Source: Hyphomonadaceae bacterium (GTDB taxonomy: Bacteria > Pseudomonadota > Alphaproteobacteria > Caulobacterales > Aquidulcibacteraceae). Taken from it: a DNA stretch of 64,000 nt. Location: assembly GCA_016791425.1 (NCBI GenBank), contig JAEUMQ010000001.1, forward strand, positions 623,138-687,137, in the 5' to 3' direction. The notes under the pieces are model-generated. The model did no database searches. It worked only from the letters and a program-made list of their open reading frames with translations, and was not told the origin of the DNA. This document shows, in pieces, positions 18,524 through 27,984 of the stretch. How positions within the stretch are numbered: position 1 is the stretch's first letter; each line of letters opens with the position of its first letter. The position numbers were made by a program, and so were the translations under genes.

Positions 18524-19171
18524 TCACTCAGTCTTGCGCAGGAACGCAAGCGCCATCGAGCCGAGATCTTGCTTCAGATCCTCCCAGTCGCCTTCGCCGG
18601 CTGCAGTCACCGCGCCGCCCAGGCCGAGATATCGCGCCAGCGCCGAATAGATGACGCCGAACATCGACGCTGCCGCTCGCGCCGGATCAGGCCGTCCAAT
18701 CTCCGCCCTGAATTGCAGCACCATGTCCTGAAAGCCCGTGCAGAGGTCGAAGTGGGCGCGCTTTCCGGCCTGGACGATGGTCTCGTCGCCGGCTGCGAGC
18801 ACCATGAACGGAGACAGATACGGCGCACGCGCGCGCAAGAACTCTGCATACTCCTCAACAAATCTCGGGACGAGCGTGCTGAGGCTGCTGCCGTGCCGGC
18901 GCACCTGTTTGAGCAACGCACGTTGCTCGGCGAGGTAGCGGGTCATGAGCCGTCCGTGCACGTCGCGAATGAGGGCGTCCTTGTTCTCGAACCGGCAATA
19001 GATCGAGCCGATCGAGACGCCGCCCAGCCGCGACACCTCCGCGAGCGTGAACCCGGCGCCGCCGCGCTCCTTCAACAGATCGAGCGAAATGGCGAGCATC
19101 CGCTCATAGGAGGCCCTGCTTCGATCCTGCCGCGGCGTGCGCGCCTTTCCGATGCTGGCGGCGTTTGTCAT
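18524..19171 (-). CDS. TetR/AcrR-family regulator 1 of the glycoside cluster
   Basis: 215-aa repressor-type regulator. The N-terminal helix-turn-helix spans about residues 41-62 (FTLAEVSRLGGVSIGSIYCRF). The C-terminal helical ligand domain is typical in size. It shares the identical recognition-helix stretch VSIGSIYCRFE with the second TetR gene at 34350-35027, so both probably bind the same operator. An operator copy (19218-19233) lies 47 bp before its start, implying autoregulation. It marks the left edge of the cluster. Confidence 0.9.
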   Translation of the reverse strand: MTNAASIGKARTPRQDRSRASYERMLAISLDLLKERGGAGFTLAEVSRLGGVSIGSIYCRFENKDALIRDVHGRLMTRYLAEQRALLKQVRRHGSSLSTLVPRFVEEYAEFLRARAPYLSPFMVLAAGDETIVQAGKRAHFDLCTGFQDMVLQFRAEIGRPDPARAAASMFGVIYSALARYLGLGGAVTAAGEGDWEDLKQDLGSMALAFLRKTE

Positions 19172-19217
19172 GTGCTTCTCGCGCCGTTCAATGCGGCGGC
19201 CAGTGCTGAAGAATATT

Positions 19218-19233
19218 TAGAACGTATATTCGA
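19218..19233. promoter_or_regulatory. Operator copy 1 (TetR gene 1)
   Basis: TAGAAC-GTAT-ATTCGA, 10 of 12 arm bases matching the consensus TAGAAT-N4-ATTCTA, between the TetR gene start and the esterase stop. Confidence 0.55.
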
Positions 19234-19268
19234 AAAATAGCAATCGAAGGCGCGTTTCCGGCGCGTGG

Positions 19269-20792
19269 CTAGAACAGTGTTGCTCGGCCGTCGTCGGCGA
19301 AATATTCGCTGAAGAAGGCGGCTTTGTCCTGGTCGGGGCGCGCGAGCGGCGCCCAGCCGCCGCCGAGCTCCATGATCGTCGGCGCCGCACGCGTCGCAGC
19401 GGGCCACTCGGGAAGGCCTCGCGCGTTGGGATCGCCGCGTTTCGTGAAATTCGCCCAATACGACGTCATTCGCGACGATACGGCGTGATCCTCGTCCCTG
19501 AAGCCGCGTTCCGGCGCCACGCCCAGCGTCCCGAACGCGTAGGGAATCTCGGACGAATGAAACGCGCCGAACGCCGACGCGCCGGGACCAGGCTCAACAT
19601 GACTGAACATGTAGAGGTGCAGGCGCCCCGCCGACCGATGCGTCCATTGGGCAAGCCCCAGCACCAGCCGGTCGCGATTGGACGCACGCGCCATCGCCCT
19701 CGCCTCTAGGTCGTTGGCCGCGGGATAAAGCTGCAGGAAGCGCTGCGCACGCGCACCGAACCGCTCCGCGAACAGGGTCCGGTACCCGAGCAGCCCGCCA
19801 TCGAACGTCGATTCATCCGCCGTCACGCCGGCCAGCAGCGGAACCGCGCTGGTGCGCCCCTCCATCGCCAGCGCCAGCGGATCGCCGGGCAGCGTCACAC
19901 CGTCGATGATCGGCGCCATCGGCCCCGGCGTGATGAGCTGCGTCGCCTCCAGGATCCGCTCCGGCGCCACGGCGCGGAGCGCATCCGCGGAATCAACGCC
20001 GAAGGCGCGCAGGAAGAGGCGTCTTGCGTGCTCCGCTTCGGCGCGCGACCGCATGCGTACGCCGCCGACCGGCATGCTTTGGCTGATCGCGCCGGCATAG
20101 AGGCCCTGCGCTTCGGGCGCGACGAGCAGGATGTTGACCAGGGCGGCGCCGGCCGATTGGCCCGCGATGGTGATGCGCTCGCCGTCGCCGCCGAACGCGG
20201 CCGCGTTCGAACGCAGCCATCGCAACGCTTCGATCGCATCCAGAACCGCGAAATTGGCGGCACCGTCCTCGCCGGCGAAGAAGCCGAAGGTCCCCAATCG
20301 ATAGTTAAGCGAGACGACGATGATGCCCCTCCGCGCAAGCGCCGCGCCGTCATAGATCGGCACGGACGATCCCCCGCCGATGAAAGCTCCGCCGTGGATC
20401 CACACCAGGATCGGCAGCCGCCCGCTGCGCCGCGCAGACGGCGTCCATACATTGAGCGTGAGGCAGTCCTCGCTCGGCGGCCTCGCCTGCACGAGGTATT
20501 CGCGCGTATATGGCCCCCACGGCGGACGCGGCGCCTGCATGCAGCTTGCGCCGTACTCCATCGCTGGCCTCACCCCGCTCCAGGCAGGCGCCGCAACCGG
20601 CGCGCGCCACCGCAGCTCGCCGACCGGCGCCGCCGCATACGGAACGCCGAGAAAGCGATCGACGCCGTCCTGCCGGACGCCTTCGATGGCGCCCTGTGTC
20701 ACGCGCGCACGCACACGCTCCTCTGCGAATGACGCCCCACTCGCAGCGACGAAGAGCAGCGCGGCGACAGCGACCATCCAAGCCCAACGCAT
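19269..20792 (-). CDS. Type-B carboxylesterase, secreted
   Basis: 507-aa alpha/beta-hydrolase of the carboxylesterase/cholinesterase group, hydrolysing carboxylic esters, possibly acyl groups on plant glycosides. Signal peptide residues 1-23 end in SFAEE. The oxyanion motif is HGGAF (133-137), the nucleophile elbow AGQSAGAA gives S213, an acid is expected at ADES and the His at FHSSEIPYAF. I chose ATG 20792 because the signal peptide starts there; the frame opens further upstream inside the receptor terminator. Expression probably needs its own promoter or read-through. Confidence 0.9.
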   Translation of the reverse strand: MRWAWMVAVAALLFVAASGASFAEERVRARVTQGAIEGVRQDGVDRFLGVPYAAAPVGELRWRAPVAAPAWSGVRPAMEYGASCMQAPRPPWGPYTREYLVQARPPSEDCLTLNVWTPSARRSGRLPILVWIHGGAFIGGGSSVPIYDGAALARRGIIVVSLNYRLGTFGFFAGEDGAANFAVLDAIEALRWLRSNAAAFGGDGERITIAGQSAGAALVNILLVAPEAQGLYAGAISQSMPVGGVRMRSRAEAEHARRLFLRAFGVDSADALRAVAPERILEATQLITPGPMAPIIDGVTLPGDPLALAMEGRTSAVPLLAGVTADESTFDGGLLGYRTLFAERFGARAQRFLQLYPAANDLEARAMARASNRDRLVLGLAQWTHRSAGRLHLYMFSHVEPGPGASAFGAFHSSEIPYAFGTLGVAPERGFRDEDHAVSSRMTSYWANFTKRGDPNARGLPEWPAATRAAPTIMELGGGWAPLARPDQDKAAFFSEYFADDGRATLF

Positions 20793-20806
20793 CGTCTGCT
20801 CGCTCG

Positions 20807-20837
20807 CAAAAGAAAAGGGCCGCCACAAGGACGGCCC
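20807..20837 (-). terminator. Rho-independent terminator of the TonB-receptor transcript
   Basis: On the minus strand GGGCCG-9 nt-CGGCCC (20817-20837) is followed at once by TTTTCTTTT (20808-20816), 30 bp after the receptor stop. It lies only 15 bp before the esterase start codon. Confidence 0.75.
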
Positions 20838-20866
20838 CTGATGGGGGGAAGAAAAGAAAGGCGCGA

Positions 20867-23167
20867 TCAGTATTCCGCTGCAATCCGCACGCCGTACGTC
20901 AGCGGCGCACCGAACTGCCAATTGTAGACGTCGTCCGGCCCGGCGCTGGTGAACGCCGCGTAGGTGAGTTCGCGGTAGTCCTCGAGATTCCGCGCGAAGG
21001 CCCGAATCGTGAAATGCCCTTCCGACGAGGCGTACTCGAGGCCCACATCGGTCTGCGTGAACGCGTCTTGCTCGTCGTCCTTGAAATTGAACGCCGTCGT
21101 GTAATAGCCGCTATTGTACCGGCTGAAGACGTCGAACGTAAGCGTGGCGCCGCTGGCGAGCGGGAACACATGCTCCCAGCCCGCTGTCAGCACCCAATCG
21201 GGCGAACGCGGCGGCGTGTTGCCGTCGAGCCTGGGCTGCACGACCGGATTGCCGGCCACGCCGTCGAGATCGCCGACCCCGTTCAGGCCGCACCCGAGAC
21301 ATTGCACGGGCAGCGAAGCCAGGAACTCGTCGTACTCCGCATTGAGATAGTTGACCGTCAGCGAGAGCTTGTCGTTGTCCGTGACGTCCGCCTCGAATTG
21401 GCCTTCCAGGCCCCACATCGTGGCCGCGCCGGCATTGAAGATCTGATTGCCGAGCGTGGAATCCAGCAGCACGCCGACCTGCAGGTCCTTGTAGTCGTAA
21501 TAGAACGCAGACGCATTGAGCAGGTAGCGCCCGAACGTGTTCTTCGTTCCGATCTCGTAGGCGGTCACGGTCTCCGGCGCATAGACGCCGACGCTGTCGA
21601 AGCCCCCGGCCTTGAAGCCGGTGCTGACTTTTGCGTACCACAATGAATCATCGGTGGGCTCGAAATTGAGTCCGGCGAGCCACGTCGTCTTCTCGTTCTG
21701 CGTCGTTAGGAATTGCGTTGAGCTTGGCGCAACGCCGAGCGCAACCAGATTGACGGGCCCGGTGTTGGCGCGGAAGCCGTAATTGTCGAACCGCGCTGAG
21801 CGCTCGTCGTCGGTATAGCGCGCGCCCGCAACGAGCGTGACTTGATCCGTGACCGGGACCTCCACCTGCGCGAACGCAGCCCAGGACTTCGTCTCGACGA
21901 ACGGCCTTGAGAAGAACGTGATGTAGCCGCCGTTGGGACCCACGAACGGGCTGAAAAGGCCGCGCACGGCGGTCTGGTCCTCGTTGAAGAAGAAGAAGCC
22001 GCCCTGCCACACGAAGCCATTGTCGGCCTCGCCGTTGAGCCGCAGCTCATGGCTCTGCGTTTCTGTATCGACCTGGAAGTTCTTGAAGATGTAGGCCGGC
22101 GACAGCGTCGTGTCGGCCGAAAGCTCGGTGCTCCGGTAGCCGCCGCGATAGGTGAACATCGCAGCGCCGAAATCGTACGTGACGTGGCCGCGGAAGGCCT
22201 CGGTCTCGGCGAGCGACTTGCCGATCCCCGTGCCCGGGGCGTTGTATTCCTCGCGGTTGACGCCCGCGAGATAGTTCGTGTTCTGCGGGATGCACTGCAC
22301 GCCCGCCACTAGCGGCGCGACCTCCACCCAGCCCGGCGCGGAACAGGCGTCCGCGAAGTTCGGCCCCGTTTCGTCGGCACGGAAGCCCGCGGTGTTCAGG
22401 TTGACGAACGCTTGGCCTGGCGAGGTTTGATCCACATCGGCGAGCTCGCCGGCGAGATAGATCTCCAGTCGGTCGTTCGGACGCAGCATCAGCGCCGCGC
22501 GGCCGGCAAGGACGCCCTGATCGTTGCTGCGGCGATTGATATTCGGGTGGTAGACATAGCCTTCGTTGCCCGAAGCAAGTCCGGCGATGCGAAGCGCAGC
22601 GTGCTCGCCCAGCGGAATCGTGACGCCCGCCTCCGCGATGAGCTGGTCGTAATTGCCGTAGGTCAGCGCTCCGTTGGCGCTGAACTCCTGCCCGGGCCTT
22701 CGCGTGATGAAGGTGATGGCGCCGCCGGTTGCGTTGCGGCCGTAGAGCGTTCCCTGCGGCCCGCGCAGCACTTCGACGCGCTCCAGATCGAAGATGGAGG
22801 CGTTGAGAACGAAGGGCCGATTGATGTACTCGCCGTCGATGCTGACGGCGATGGACTGGTCCTGCGTCTCATCGTTGCTGTTGGTGCCGATGCCGCGCAG
22901 CGTGACGCGCGTGAGCTGGGTGTCGTTGGTGATCTGAACGTCGGGCGCCAACTGCTTGAGGCCGGTAAAGTCGGTGATGCCGGCGTTGGCGATCTCTTCG
23001 GCGCTGAACACGTTGATCGAGATGGGGACGTCCTGGACGTTCTGCGCACGGTTCTGCGCGGTGACGACGATCGCCTCTTCTTCAGCCGGCGCCTGGGCGG
23101 CCGCCGGCGCGGCGATCGCGGCGAAGCTGCACCCGAGCAGCATCCAGCTCATCTTCGAGAACTTCAT
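20867..23167 (-). CDS. TonB-dependent outer-membrane receptor of the glycoside cluster
   Basis: 766-aa gated outer-membrane channel. Signal peptide ends AAAQA (about residue 25); plug motifs IVVTAQNRAQNVQDVPISINVFS, TLRGIGTNS and EVLRGPQGTLYGRNATGGAI follow, and the barrel closes with a terminal aromatic AEY. The QNVQDVP plug type is common in receptors for plant aromatic and glycoside compounds in sphingomonad-like bacteria. Its promoter contains operator copy 2, tying it to the cluster, so the ligand is probably the pathway's glycoside. Confidence 0.93.
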   Translation of the reverse strand: MKFSKMSWMLLGCSFAAIAAPAAAQAPAEEEAIVVTAQNRAQNVQDVPISINVFSAEEIANAGITDFTGLKQLAPDVQITNDTQLTRVTLRGIGTNSNDETQDQSIAVSIDGEYINRPFVLNASIFDLERVEVLRGPQGTLYGRNATGGAITFITRRPGQEFSANGALTYGNYDQLIAEAGVTIPLGEHAALRIAGLASGNEGYVYHPNINRRSNDQGVLAGRAALMLRPNDRLEIYLAGELADVDQTSPGQAFVNLNTAGFRADETGPNFADACSAPGWVEVAPLVAGVQCIPQNTNYLAGVNREEYNAPGTGIGKSLAETEAFRGHVTYDFGAAMFTYRGGYRSTELSADTTLSPAYIFKNFQVDTETQSHELRLNGEADNGFVWQGGFFFFNEDQTAVRGLFSPFVGPNGGYITFFSRPFVETKSWAAFAQVEVPVTDQVTLVAGARYTDDERSARFDNYGFRANTGPVNLVALGVAPSSTQFLTTQNEKTTWLAGLNFEPTDDSLWYAKVSTGFKAGGFDSVGVYAPETVTAYEIGTKNTFGRYLLNASAFYYDYKDLQVGVLLDSTLGNQIFNAGAATMWGLEGQFEADVTDNDKLSLTVNYLNAEYDEFLASLPVQCLGCGLNGVGDLDGVAGNPVVQPRLDGNTPPRSPDWVLTAGWEHVFPLASGATLTFDVFSRYNSGYYTTAFNFKDDEQDAFTQTDVGLEYASSEGHFTIRAFARNLEDYRELTYAAFTSAGPDDVYNWQFGAPLTYGVRIAAEY

Positions 23168-23238
23168 TTTCCTCCCCCTCGGGCTGATCGGCCCGGCTTG
23201 GCGGGCCCCTCTACGGGCGCTCTACGCCGCCTCACGTA

Positions 23239-23254
23239 TAGAACGGTCATTCTA
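23239..23254. promoter_or_regulatory. Operator copy 2 (TonB receptor promoter)
   Basis: TAGAAC-GGTC-ATTCTA. A TTGACA -35 for the leftward receptor gene lies at 23263-23268, so the operator covers the expected -10 region. Confidence 0.7.
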
Positions 23255-23350
23255 ATTCGAATTGTCAAGACGAATTTGCTTCCAGGTCTTGTTGCGGAGC
23301 CGCGCCGCGGCCGGTGTTGCGATTTGGCCACGACCCGCCGCGCGCCAGGG

Positions 23351-24304
23351 TCAGTAGTCGAATGTTTCCGAGAACGTCCGGTACGGCCTGGGCAGCGGCG
23401 GCTCGATCGCGAAGGCGCGGTCTGTTCGGTACGAGTGCGCAATGGACTTGGGCGGACCATCCACCGGCGGCATGAATACGGGCCTGCCGTCGTCGCCGAA
23501 ATACGCCAAATCGTTGTGGAACTGGGACGTGCGCTGGTTCGCCTGCATCTCCGACGCGAATGCGATCCAGTTCTTGCTGAACGGCGCCCGGCTGATCTCC
23601 ACACAGCGGAAGTGCCAGATGCGCCATTCGCCGTCCTGCTTGAGGAAATCGAGCGCGTAACGGCACTGCACCCAATGCGCCCACACCTTCTTGCCTTCCA
23701 CGAGGCCGGGCTCGAAGAAATTCGCCGGCGCCCGCGCGGCGACCTCAGGCTCGCTCATGCCCGATTCGACGCCTGCGATGATCCAGACGCCTTTCGCGGT
23801 CTCGCCATCCTCCGCCACTTCGATCAGCGGCGAGGTCGTGAAGTGGACCAGGAGCTTACCGACCGGCGAGGGACGGTTGCGGTGGTACGCCATCACGCTG
23901 TCCCAGGTGTTGTAGACGCCCGTGTTCGTGTACTGCGCGCTGATGCTAGGCGTACCCGGCTTCACCCAAAGGTCGGTGATGATCTCCGCATCGCGAAACG
24001 CCGTGTGCAGGTACTGATACCGCGACCACACGTTCTCCACCGCGCCCCGCGCGTGTGCTCTCGCCACTTGCCGCTCGAGCGTCGCGACATGCGCCTCCAG
24101 CTCTGCGACACGATCCTCCACCCGCTCGCGACGCCGCGGCTGAGCCTCCGCCGCGCACGGCGCCAGAGCCGCGCCCGCGGACGCGGACGCCCCTGCGAGC
24201 ACCGACGCGGTCACCAGCCGCCGCCGGCTCATTTGCTCGGACGCGCCGCCCTCTGCGCTTTCGGTTTGCTCGCCCGCCCCGCCCCGGCCGTTCCTATGCG
24301 ACAT
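23351..24304 (-). CDS. Nuclear-transport-factor-2/SnoaL-like protein with twin-arginine signal
   Basis: 317-aa protein with a C-terminal NTF2-like cone domain (VENVWSRYQYLHTAFRDAE, YALDFLKQDGEWRIWHFR). Such folds serve as isomerases, dehydratases or polyketide-modifying enzymes. SRRRLVTASVLAG (about residues 26-38) is a twin-arginine motif, followed by a coiled-coil-like stretch, so export is likely. I chose ATG 24304; a later ATG at 24232 would start right at the twin-arginine motif. It is divergent from the MFS gene, with two operator copies between. Confidence 0.75.
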   Translation of the reverse strand: MSHRNGRGGAGEQTESAEGGASEQMSRRRLVTASVLAGASASAGAALAPCAAEAQPRRRERVEDRVAELEAHVATLERQVARAHARGAVENVWSRYQYLHTAFRDAEIITDLWVKPGTPSISAQYTNTGVYNTWDSVMAYHRNRPSPVGKLLVHFTTSPLIEVAEDGETAKGVWIIAGVESGMSEPEVAARAPANFFEPGLVEGKKVWAHWVQCRYALDFLKQDGEWRIWHFRCVEISRAPFSKNWIAFASEMQANQRTSQFHNDLAYFGDDGRPVFMPPVDGPPKSIAHSYRTDRAFAIEPPLPRPYRTFSETFDY

Positions 24305-24319
24305 GCCGCCCCCGCCAAT

Positions 24320-24335
24320 TAGAATACTCATTTTG
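24320..24335. promoter_or_regulatory. Operator copy 3, degenerate
   Basis: TAGAAT-ACTC-ATTTTG; the left arm is perfect and the right arm matches only ATT. For the leftward NTF2-like gene, TTGACA (24361-24366) and TAAGAA (24338-24343) form a promoter, with this site just downstream. Confidence 0.45.
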
Positions 24336-24420
24336 TTTTCTTAGAGCCTTGCGATGCGCTTGTCAAAGGCGCGAGCCCCGCTGCGACGCATCGGCTCCGG
24401 CAATGACCGCACCTCCAATA

Positions 24421-24436
24421 TAGAATAGACATTCTA
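24421..24436. promoter_or_regulatory. Operator copy 4, perfect palindrome
   Basis: TAGAAT-AGAC-ATTCTA, a perfect 6-4-6 inverted repeat 42 bp before the MFS start codon. Confidence 0.75.
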
Positions 24437-24478
24437 GTCTAATCCGTCAAAACGGAAGCATAAGGGGAGGAACAACGA

Positions 24479-25705
24479 ATGGTCGCGGTGCAAACCGACG
24501 ACGGACCGCCTCGTCGCGCAGGACTTGGCCAGGCCGCGATCCTCGTGGTGGCCGGCTTCATGCCGATCATGGCGATCGTGTCCCTTGCGCCGGCGGTGCC
24601 GAGCATCATGGCGCGCTTTTCCGACACCCCGAACGTGCAATTGCTGGCGCCGTTGCTGGTCTCAGCGCCGGGCCTCATGGTCGCTTTGCTCTCGCCGGTC
24701 GCCGGCCTGCTGGTGGATCGCTACGGTCGTCGCCCGATCTTCATCGGGGCGACGGCGTTCTACGCGCTCTTCGGCATCGCGCCCTACTTCCTGGACGATC
24801 TGCGCGCGATCTTCGCCACCCGCCTCGCGCTCGGCATCACCGAAGCCGCGATCCTCACCATCGTGAACACGCTCATCGCGGATTATTTCGATCCCGTCGC
24901 GCGGCGCCGCGTCCTGGCCGCACAATCCGTCGTCGGGCCGATCTTCGGAACCTCGGTGATCCTTCTCTCCGGCTATCTCACCGAGCAGCAATGGAACCTT
25001 GCCTTCCTGATCTATTCGGCGGCCTTTCCCATCTTCGTGCTGTCAGCGTTCCTGATCTTCGAGCCGCGCAAGAACGCAGTCATCGAAGGCGCGGCTTCGA
25101 CGCTGCAAGCCGCCGCGCTCGCCTTCCCCTGGCCCGACGTGATCAAGTACGTCGCCGTAACGTTCTTCGCGGCCAACCTCTACTACATCTTCATCATCCA
25201 GGCCGGCCTCGCTTATGAAGAAGTCGGCGTTGCTTCGCCCGCCCAGATCGGCGCCTACATCTCGATCGCGAGCGTCGGGGTGCCGATCGGGGGCATTCTC
25301 TTCGGCGTTCTCGGCAAGCGCTCTGCGTCCTTCCTGACCGCGGCGTTTCTCTTCCTGCTCGGCGCGGGCATGCTGGGCATCGGCCTCGCGCGCGACGCCC
25401 AGACGATGCTCGCCGCCTCCTTCGTGCAGCAGATGGGCGCCGGCATGACGGTGCCGACGCTGATCTATTGGGCCCAGAGCGTGCTCCCGTTCGAGCTGCG
25501 TGGCCGCGGCATCGGCATCTGGTGCTCGGCGTTCTTCCTGGGACAATTCACCAGCCCCTTTCTGATGCAGGCCGCGCGGCTCCCAAGCGGCGACGCGGTC
25601 GGCGCCTTCGCCGTCTCCGGCATGATCGCCCTCGTCGGAGCGCTCGTGGGCGCCTTCGTGACCGTCACACGCAGGCGCACACCCGCAAGCGCGGCCGCCG
25701 CCTAG
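24479..25705 (+). CDS. MFS transporter
   Basis: 408-aa inner-membrane transporter with about 12 hydrophobic segments and the MFS loop motif GLLVDRYGRRPIF near residue 75. It follows a strong GGGGAGGAA ribosome site and sits 42 bp after a perfect operator copy. It is convergent with the GMC dehydrogenase (4 bp between stops). Likely imports a pathway intermediate such as the oxidised glycoside or aglycone; direction and substrate are inferred. Confidence 0.88.
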   Translation: MVAVQTDDGPPRRAGLGQAAILVVAGFMPIMAIVSLAPAVPSIMARFSDTPNVQLLAPLLVSAPGLMVALLSPVAGLLVDRYGRRPIFIGATAFYALFGIAPYFLDDLRAIFATRLALGITEAAILTIVNTLIADYFDPVARRRVLAAQSVVGPIFGTSVILLSGYLTEQQWNLAFLIYSAAFPIFVLSAFLIFEPRKNAVIEGAASTLQAAALAFPWPDVIKYVAVTFFAANLYYIFIIQAGLAYEEVGVASPAQIGAYISIASVGVPIGGILFGVLGKRSASFLTAAFLFLLGAGMLGIGLARDAQTMLAASFVQQMGAGMTVPTLIYWAQSVLPFELRGRGIGIWCSAFFLGQFTSPFLMQAARLPSGDAVGAFAVSGMIALVGALVGAFVTVTRRRTPASAAAA

Positions 25706-25709
25706 GCGC

Positions 25710-27392
25710 CTAAAGGGCCCCGTCACGCAGCCGCGTCGCGGCGTAGTCGCTGGCTCGCGCCGTCAGCGCCATATAGGTCAGCGACGGATTCTGGCACGCC
25801 GAAGATGCCATCGCCGCGCCGTCGGTGACGAACAAATTGGCGACCTCGTGAGCCTGGCACCAGCCGTTGAGCACCGAGGTCTCCGGATCGCGTCCCATGC
25901 GCGCGCCGCCCATTTCGTGGATCGCCGAGCCCGGCGGATTGGGCGTGTCCATCGAGACGACCACGCGTGCGCCGACCGCCTCCAGCATCGCGCGCGCTTC
26001 CTGGGCCGCATCCGCGAGCAGCTTCCGCTCATTCTCCCCATGCGTCATCGCGATGTTGAGCAGCGGCGCGCCGAACGCGTCCTGTCGCGACGCATGCAAG
26101 CTGAGTCGGTTCTCCGCCCGCGGCAGGCTTTCGGCAAACGCCACGAGCACCATGCGCCACCCTCCCGGCTTGCGCATCCGCGCCTTGAAGTCCGCGCCGA
26201 TGCCTGCCTCGCGCTTGGCGCGGTTATACGTGCTCTGCACCGCGCCGCCCTGATAGGAATAGCCACGCAGGAATGGGCCGCCGCGATTGTCGAGGTTCTT
26301 GAAGCGCGGAATGACAATTCCGGTCGGGCGGTTGCCGTAGGTCGTACGATCCTCGAACCCGTCGACGAGCCCGACGCCCGCGAGCGCCGTCGCATGGTCC
26401 ATGATGTAGCGGCCGAGCACGCCGCTGCCGTTCGCAAGCCCGTTCGGGAACGCCTCGGAGCGCGAGCGCAGCAGGATGTGCACGCTGTTGAACGAACCGG
26501 CGTTGAGGAAGATCGTGCGCGCCGTCACTCGCTTGCGTTCGCGCGTCTTCATGTTGAGCGTGCTCACGCCCGCCGCACGCCGCGTCCCTGGATCGTGGTC
26601 CACGCTCTCCACGCGCGTGTCGGTCCAGACGGTCAGATTGCCCGTCGCCTGGGCGGCCGGCAGCGTCGAGCTCTGCGTGCTGAAATAGGCGCCGTAGGAG
26701 CAGCCCCGCGCGCAGATCGAGCGATACTGGCACCGCGAGCGCCCTTCCTTCTCCTCGGTGAGATTGGCGACGCGCCCCACCGTCAGCCGCCGCTCCGGAA
26801 ACCGCCGCTCGATCGCGGCCTTCGCATGCCGCTCCACGACATTGAGCGCCATCGGCGGCTGGAACCGCCCATCCGGCAATTGCGGCAGGTTCTCGCGCTG
26901 ACCCGAAACGCCAATGAAATCCTCCACATGATCGTACCACCGCGCGAGATCCGCATAGCGGATCGGCCAGTCGGCGCCCGCGCCGTCCGCCTTGTTCGCA
27001 GCGAAGTCCGTATCGCTCCACCTGTAGCTCTGCCGCCCCCACACCAGCGAGCGTCCGCCGAGCTGATACGACCGGAACCAGTTGAACGGCTTGCCGTCGT
27101 CGGTCGTGTACGGGTTCTCGCTGTCCTTCACGAAATGGTTCTGCGTCCACTCGGTGAAATGGCGGTTCTCGCGTTGGATCGGATAGTCGCGCGCATAGAG
27201 CTCGGGATCGCCCACGCCGCGGAATGGCAAGTCCCACGGCGCCGACGTCTCCGTGATGTAATCGACGCCGTGTTCGATCGCGCGCCCGCGCTCGATCATC
27301 AGCACCTTGAAGCCCTTCTGCGTGAGCTCCTTCGCCGCCCATCCGCCGGTGACGCCCGAGCCGACGACGATGATGTCAAAATCCGTGCTCAT
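25710..27392 (-). CDS. GMC-family FAD dehydrogenase, probable glycoside 3-dehydrogenase catalytic subunit
   Basis: 560-aa flavoprotein. The FAD Rossmann motif is VVGSGVTGGWAA (G11, G13, G16). C221, C227 and C231 (CQYRSICARGC) lie where the glucose and glucoside-3-dehydrogenase alpha subunits bind a [3Fe-4S] cluster. The active-site His is H492 (SAIHEMGGARMG) and Asn N535 (CQNPSLTYMAL). It overlaps its small-subunit gene by 4 bp, the standard layout. Relatives oxidise C3 of sugar moieties to 3-keto-glycosides, passing electrons to quinone or cytochrome c. It has no signal of its own and would be exported with the small subunit. Confidence 0.88.
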   Translation of the reverse strand: MSTDFDIIVVGSGVTGGWAAKELTQKGFKVLMIERGRAIEHGVDYITETSAPWDLPFRGVGDPELYARDYPIQRENRHFTEWTQNHFVKDSENPYTTDDGKPFNWFRSYQLGGRSLVWGRQSYRWSDTDFAANKADGAGADWPIRYADLARWYDHVEDFIGVSGQRENLPQLPDGRFQPPMALNVVERHAKAAIERRFPERRLTVGRVANLTEEKEGRSRCQYRSICARGCSYGAYFSTQSSTLPAAQATGNLTVWTDTRVESVDHDPGTRRAAGVSTLNMKTRERKRVTARTIFLNAGSFNSVHILLRSRSEAFPNGLANGSGVLGRYIMDHATALAGVGLVDGFEDRTTYGNRPTGIVIPRFKNLDNRGGPFLRGYSYQGGAVQSTYNRAKREAGIGADFKARMRKPGGWRMVLVAFAESLPRAENRLSLHASRQDAFGAPLLNIAMTHGENERKLLADAAQEARAMLEAVGARVVVSMDTPNPPGSAIHEMGGARMGRDPETSVLNGWCQAHEVANLFVTDGAAMASSACQNPSLTYMALTARASDYAATRLRDGAL

Positions 27393-27928
27393 CCGAAGTC
27401 CACCGAGGTCCAGTCGCTGGAGAACGCGCGCGCGTCTGCCGTCAACGGAACATCCGGATCGAAGCGTCCCGGCACTAGCTCATATTGCAGCTCGCGCGAG
27501 GCCCCCGCTTCCGACGTGTAATAGCCCGTCGCGATCAGGCTCTTGATCGCGCGCCATGCTTCCCCCGTCGCGGCGTTCTGCGCGAACGCGGCCTCATCGA
27601 GCTTCTGCAGCGCAGACGCCTGCGCCGCCGCATCGAGACGCGTGAACCTTCCCCCGCCGGCCTGTTCAAGCTCCCCTGCGAGCCGATCGACCAATGCGGG
27701 CTCATGGCCGCCGACGCCATGGGCAAGCGCAAGCGCAACGAACTCCGGCGTCTGCGTCTCCATCGCGCCGGGCGTATCGCTCGCCGGAATGGTGAGATCG
27801 CTGACTCGCGCCAGCAGCTCTTGTTGCTCGCTCGACAGCGCGGCGCGATCGCCCCGGCGCACGCATGCCCAGAGGCCGCCCGCCGACGCGGCCGCGCCCA
27901 TACCGAACACCAACGTCCTTCGGTTCAT
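27389..27928 (-). CDS. Gluconate 2-dehydrogenase subunit 3-type small subunit with Tat signal
   Basis: 179-aa small subunit of the membrane-linked GMC dehydrogenase. NRRTLVFGMGAAASAGGLWAC is a twin-arginine signal with a lipobox-like Cys near residue 22. The domain has LSSEQQELLARVSDLTIPASDTPGA and the family's ELQYELVPGRFDP ending. In this enzyme type the small subunit carries the folded catalytic subunit through Tat. First gene of a two-gene leftward operon whose promoter holds operator copy 5. Confidence 0.88.
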   Translation of the reverse strand: MNRRTLVFGMGAAASAGGLWACVRRGDRAALSSEQQELLARVSDLTIPASDTPGAMETQTPEFVALALAHGVGGHEPALVDRLAGELEQAGGGRFTRLDAAAQASALQKLDEAAFAQNAATGEAWRAIKSLIATGYYTSEAGASRELQYELVPGRFDPDVPLTADARAFSSDWTSVDFG

Positions 27929-27984
27929 GATCTCCCCATCCGGCCTTTCGCCGTTTGACGTTTGACGTTTGATCGCCGCTATTT

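Noticed and set aside
22412-24322. 636-codon frame opposite the TonB receptor and NTF2-like gene
   Set aside because: Antisense shadow of two well-supported genes.
25848-27521. 557-codon frame opposite the GMC dehydrogenase
   Set aside because: Antisense shadow; no family signature, while the reverse frame has FAD, Fe-S and catalytic motifs.
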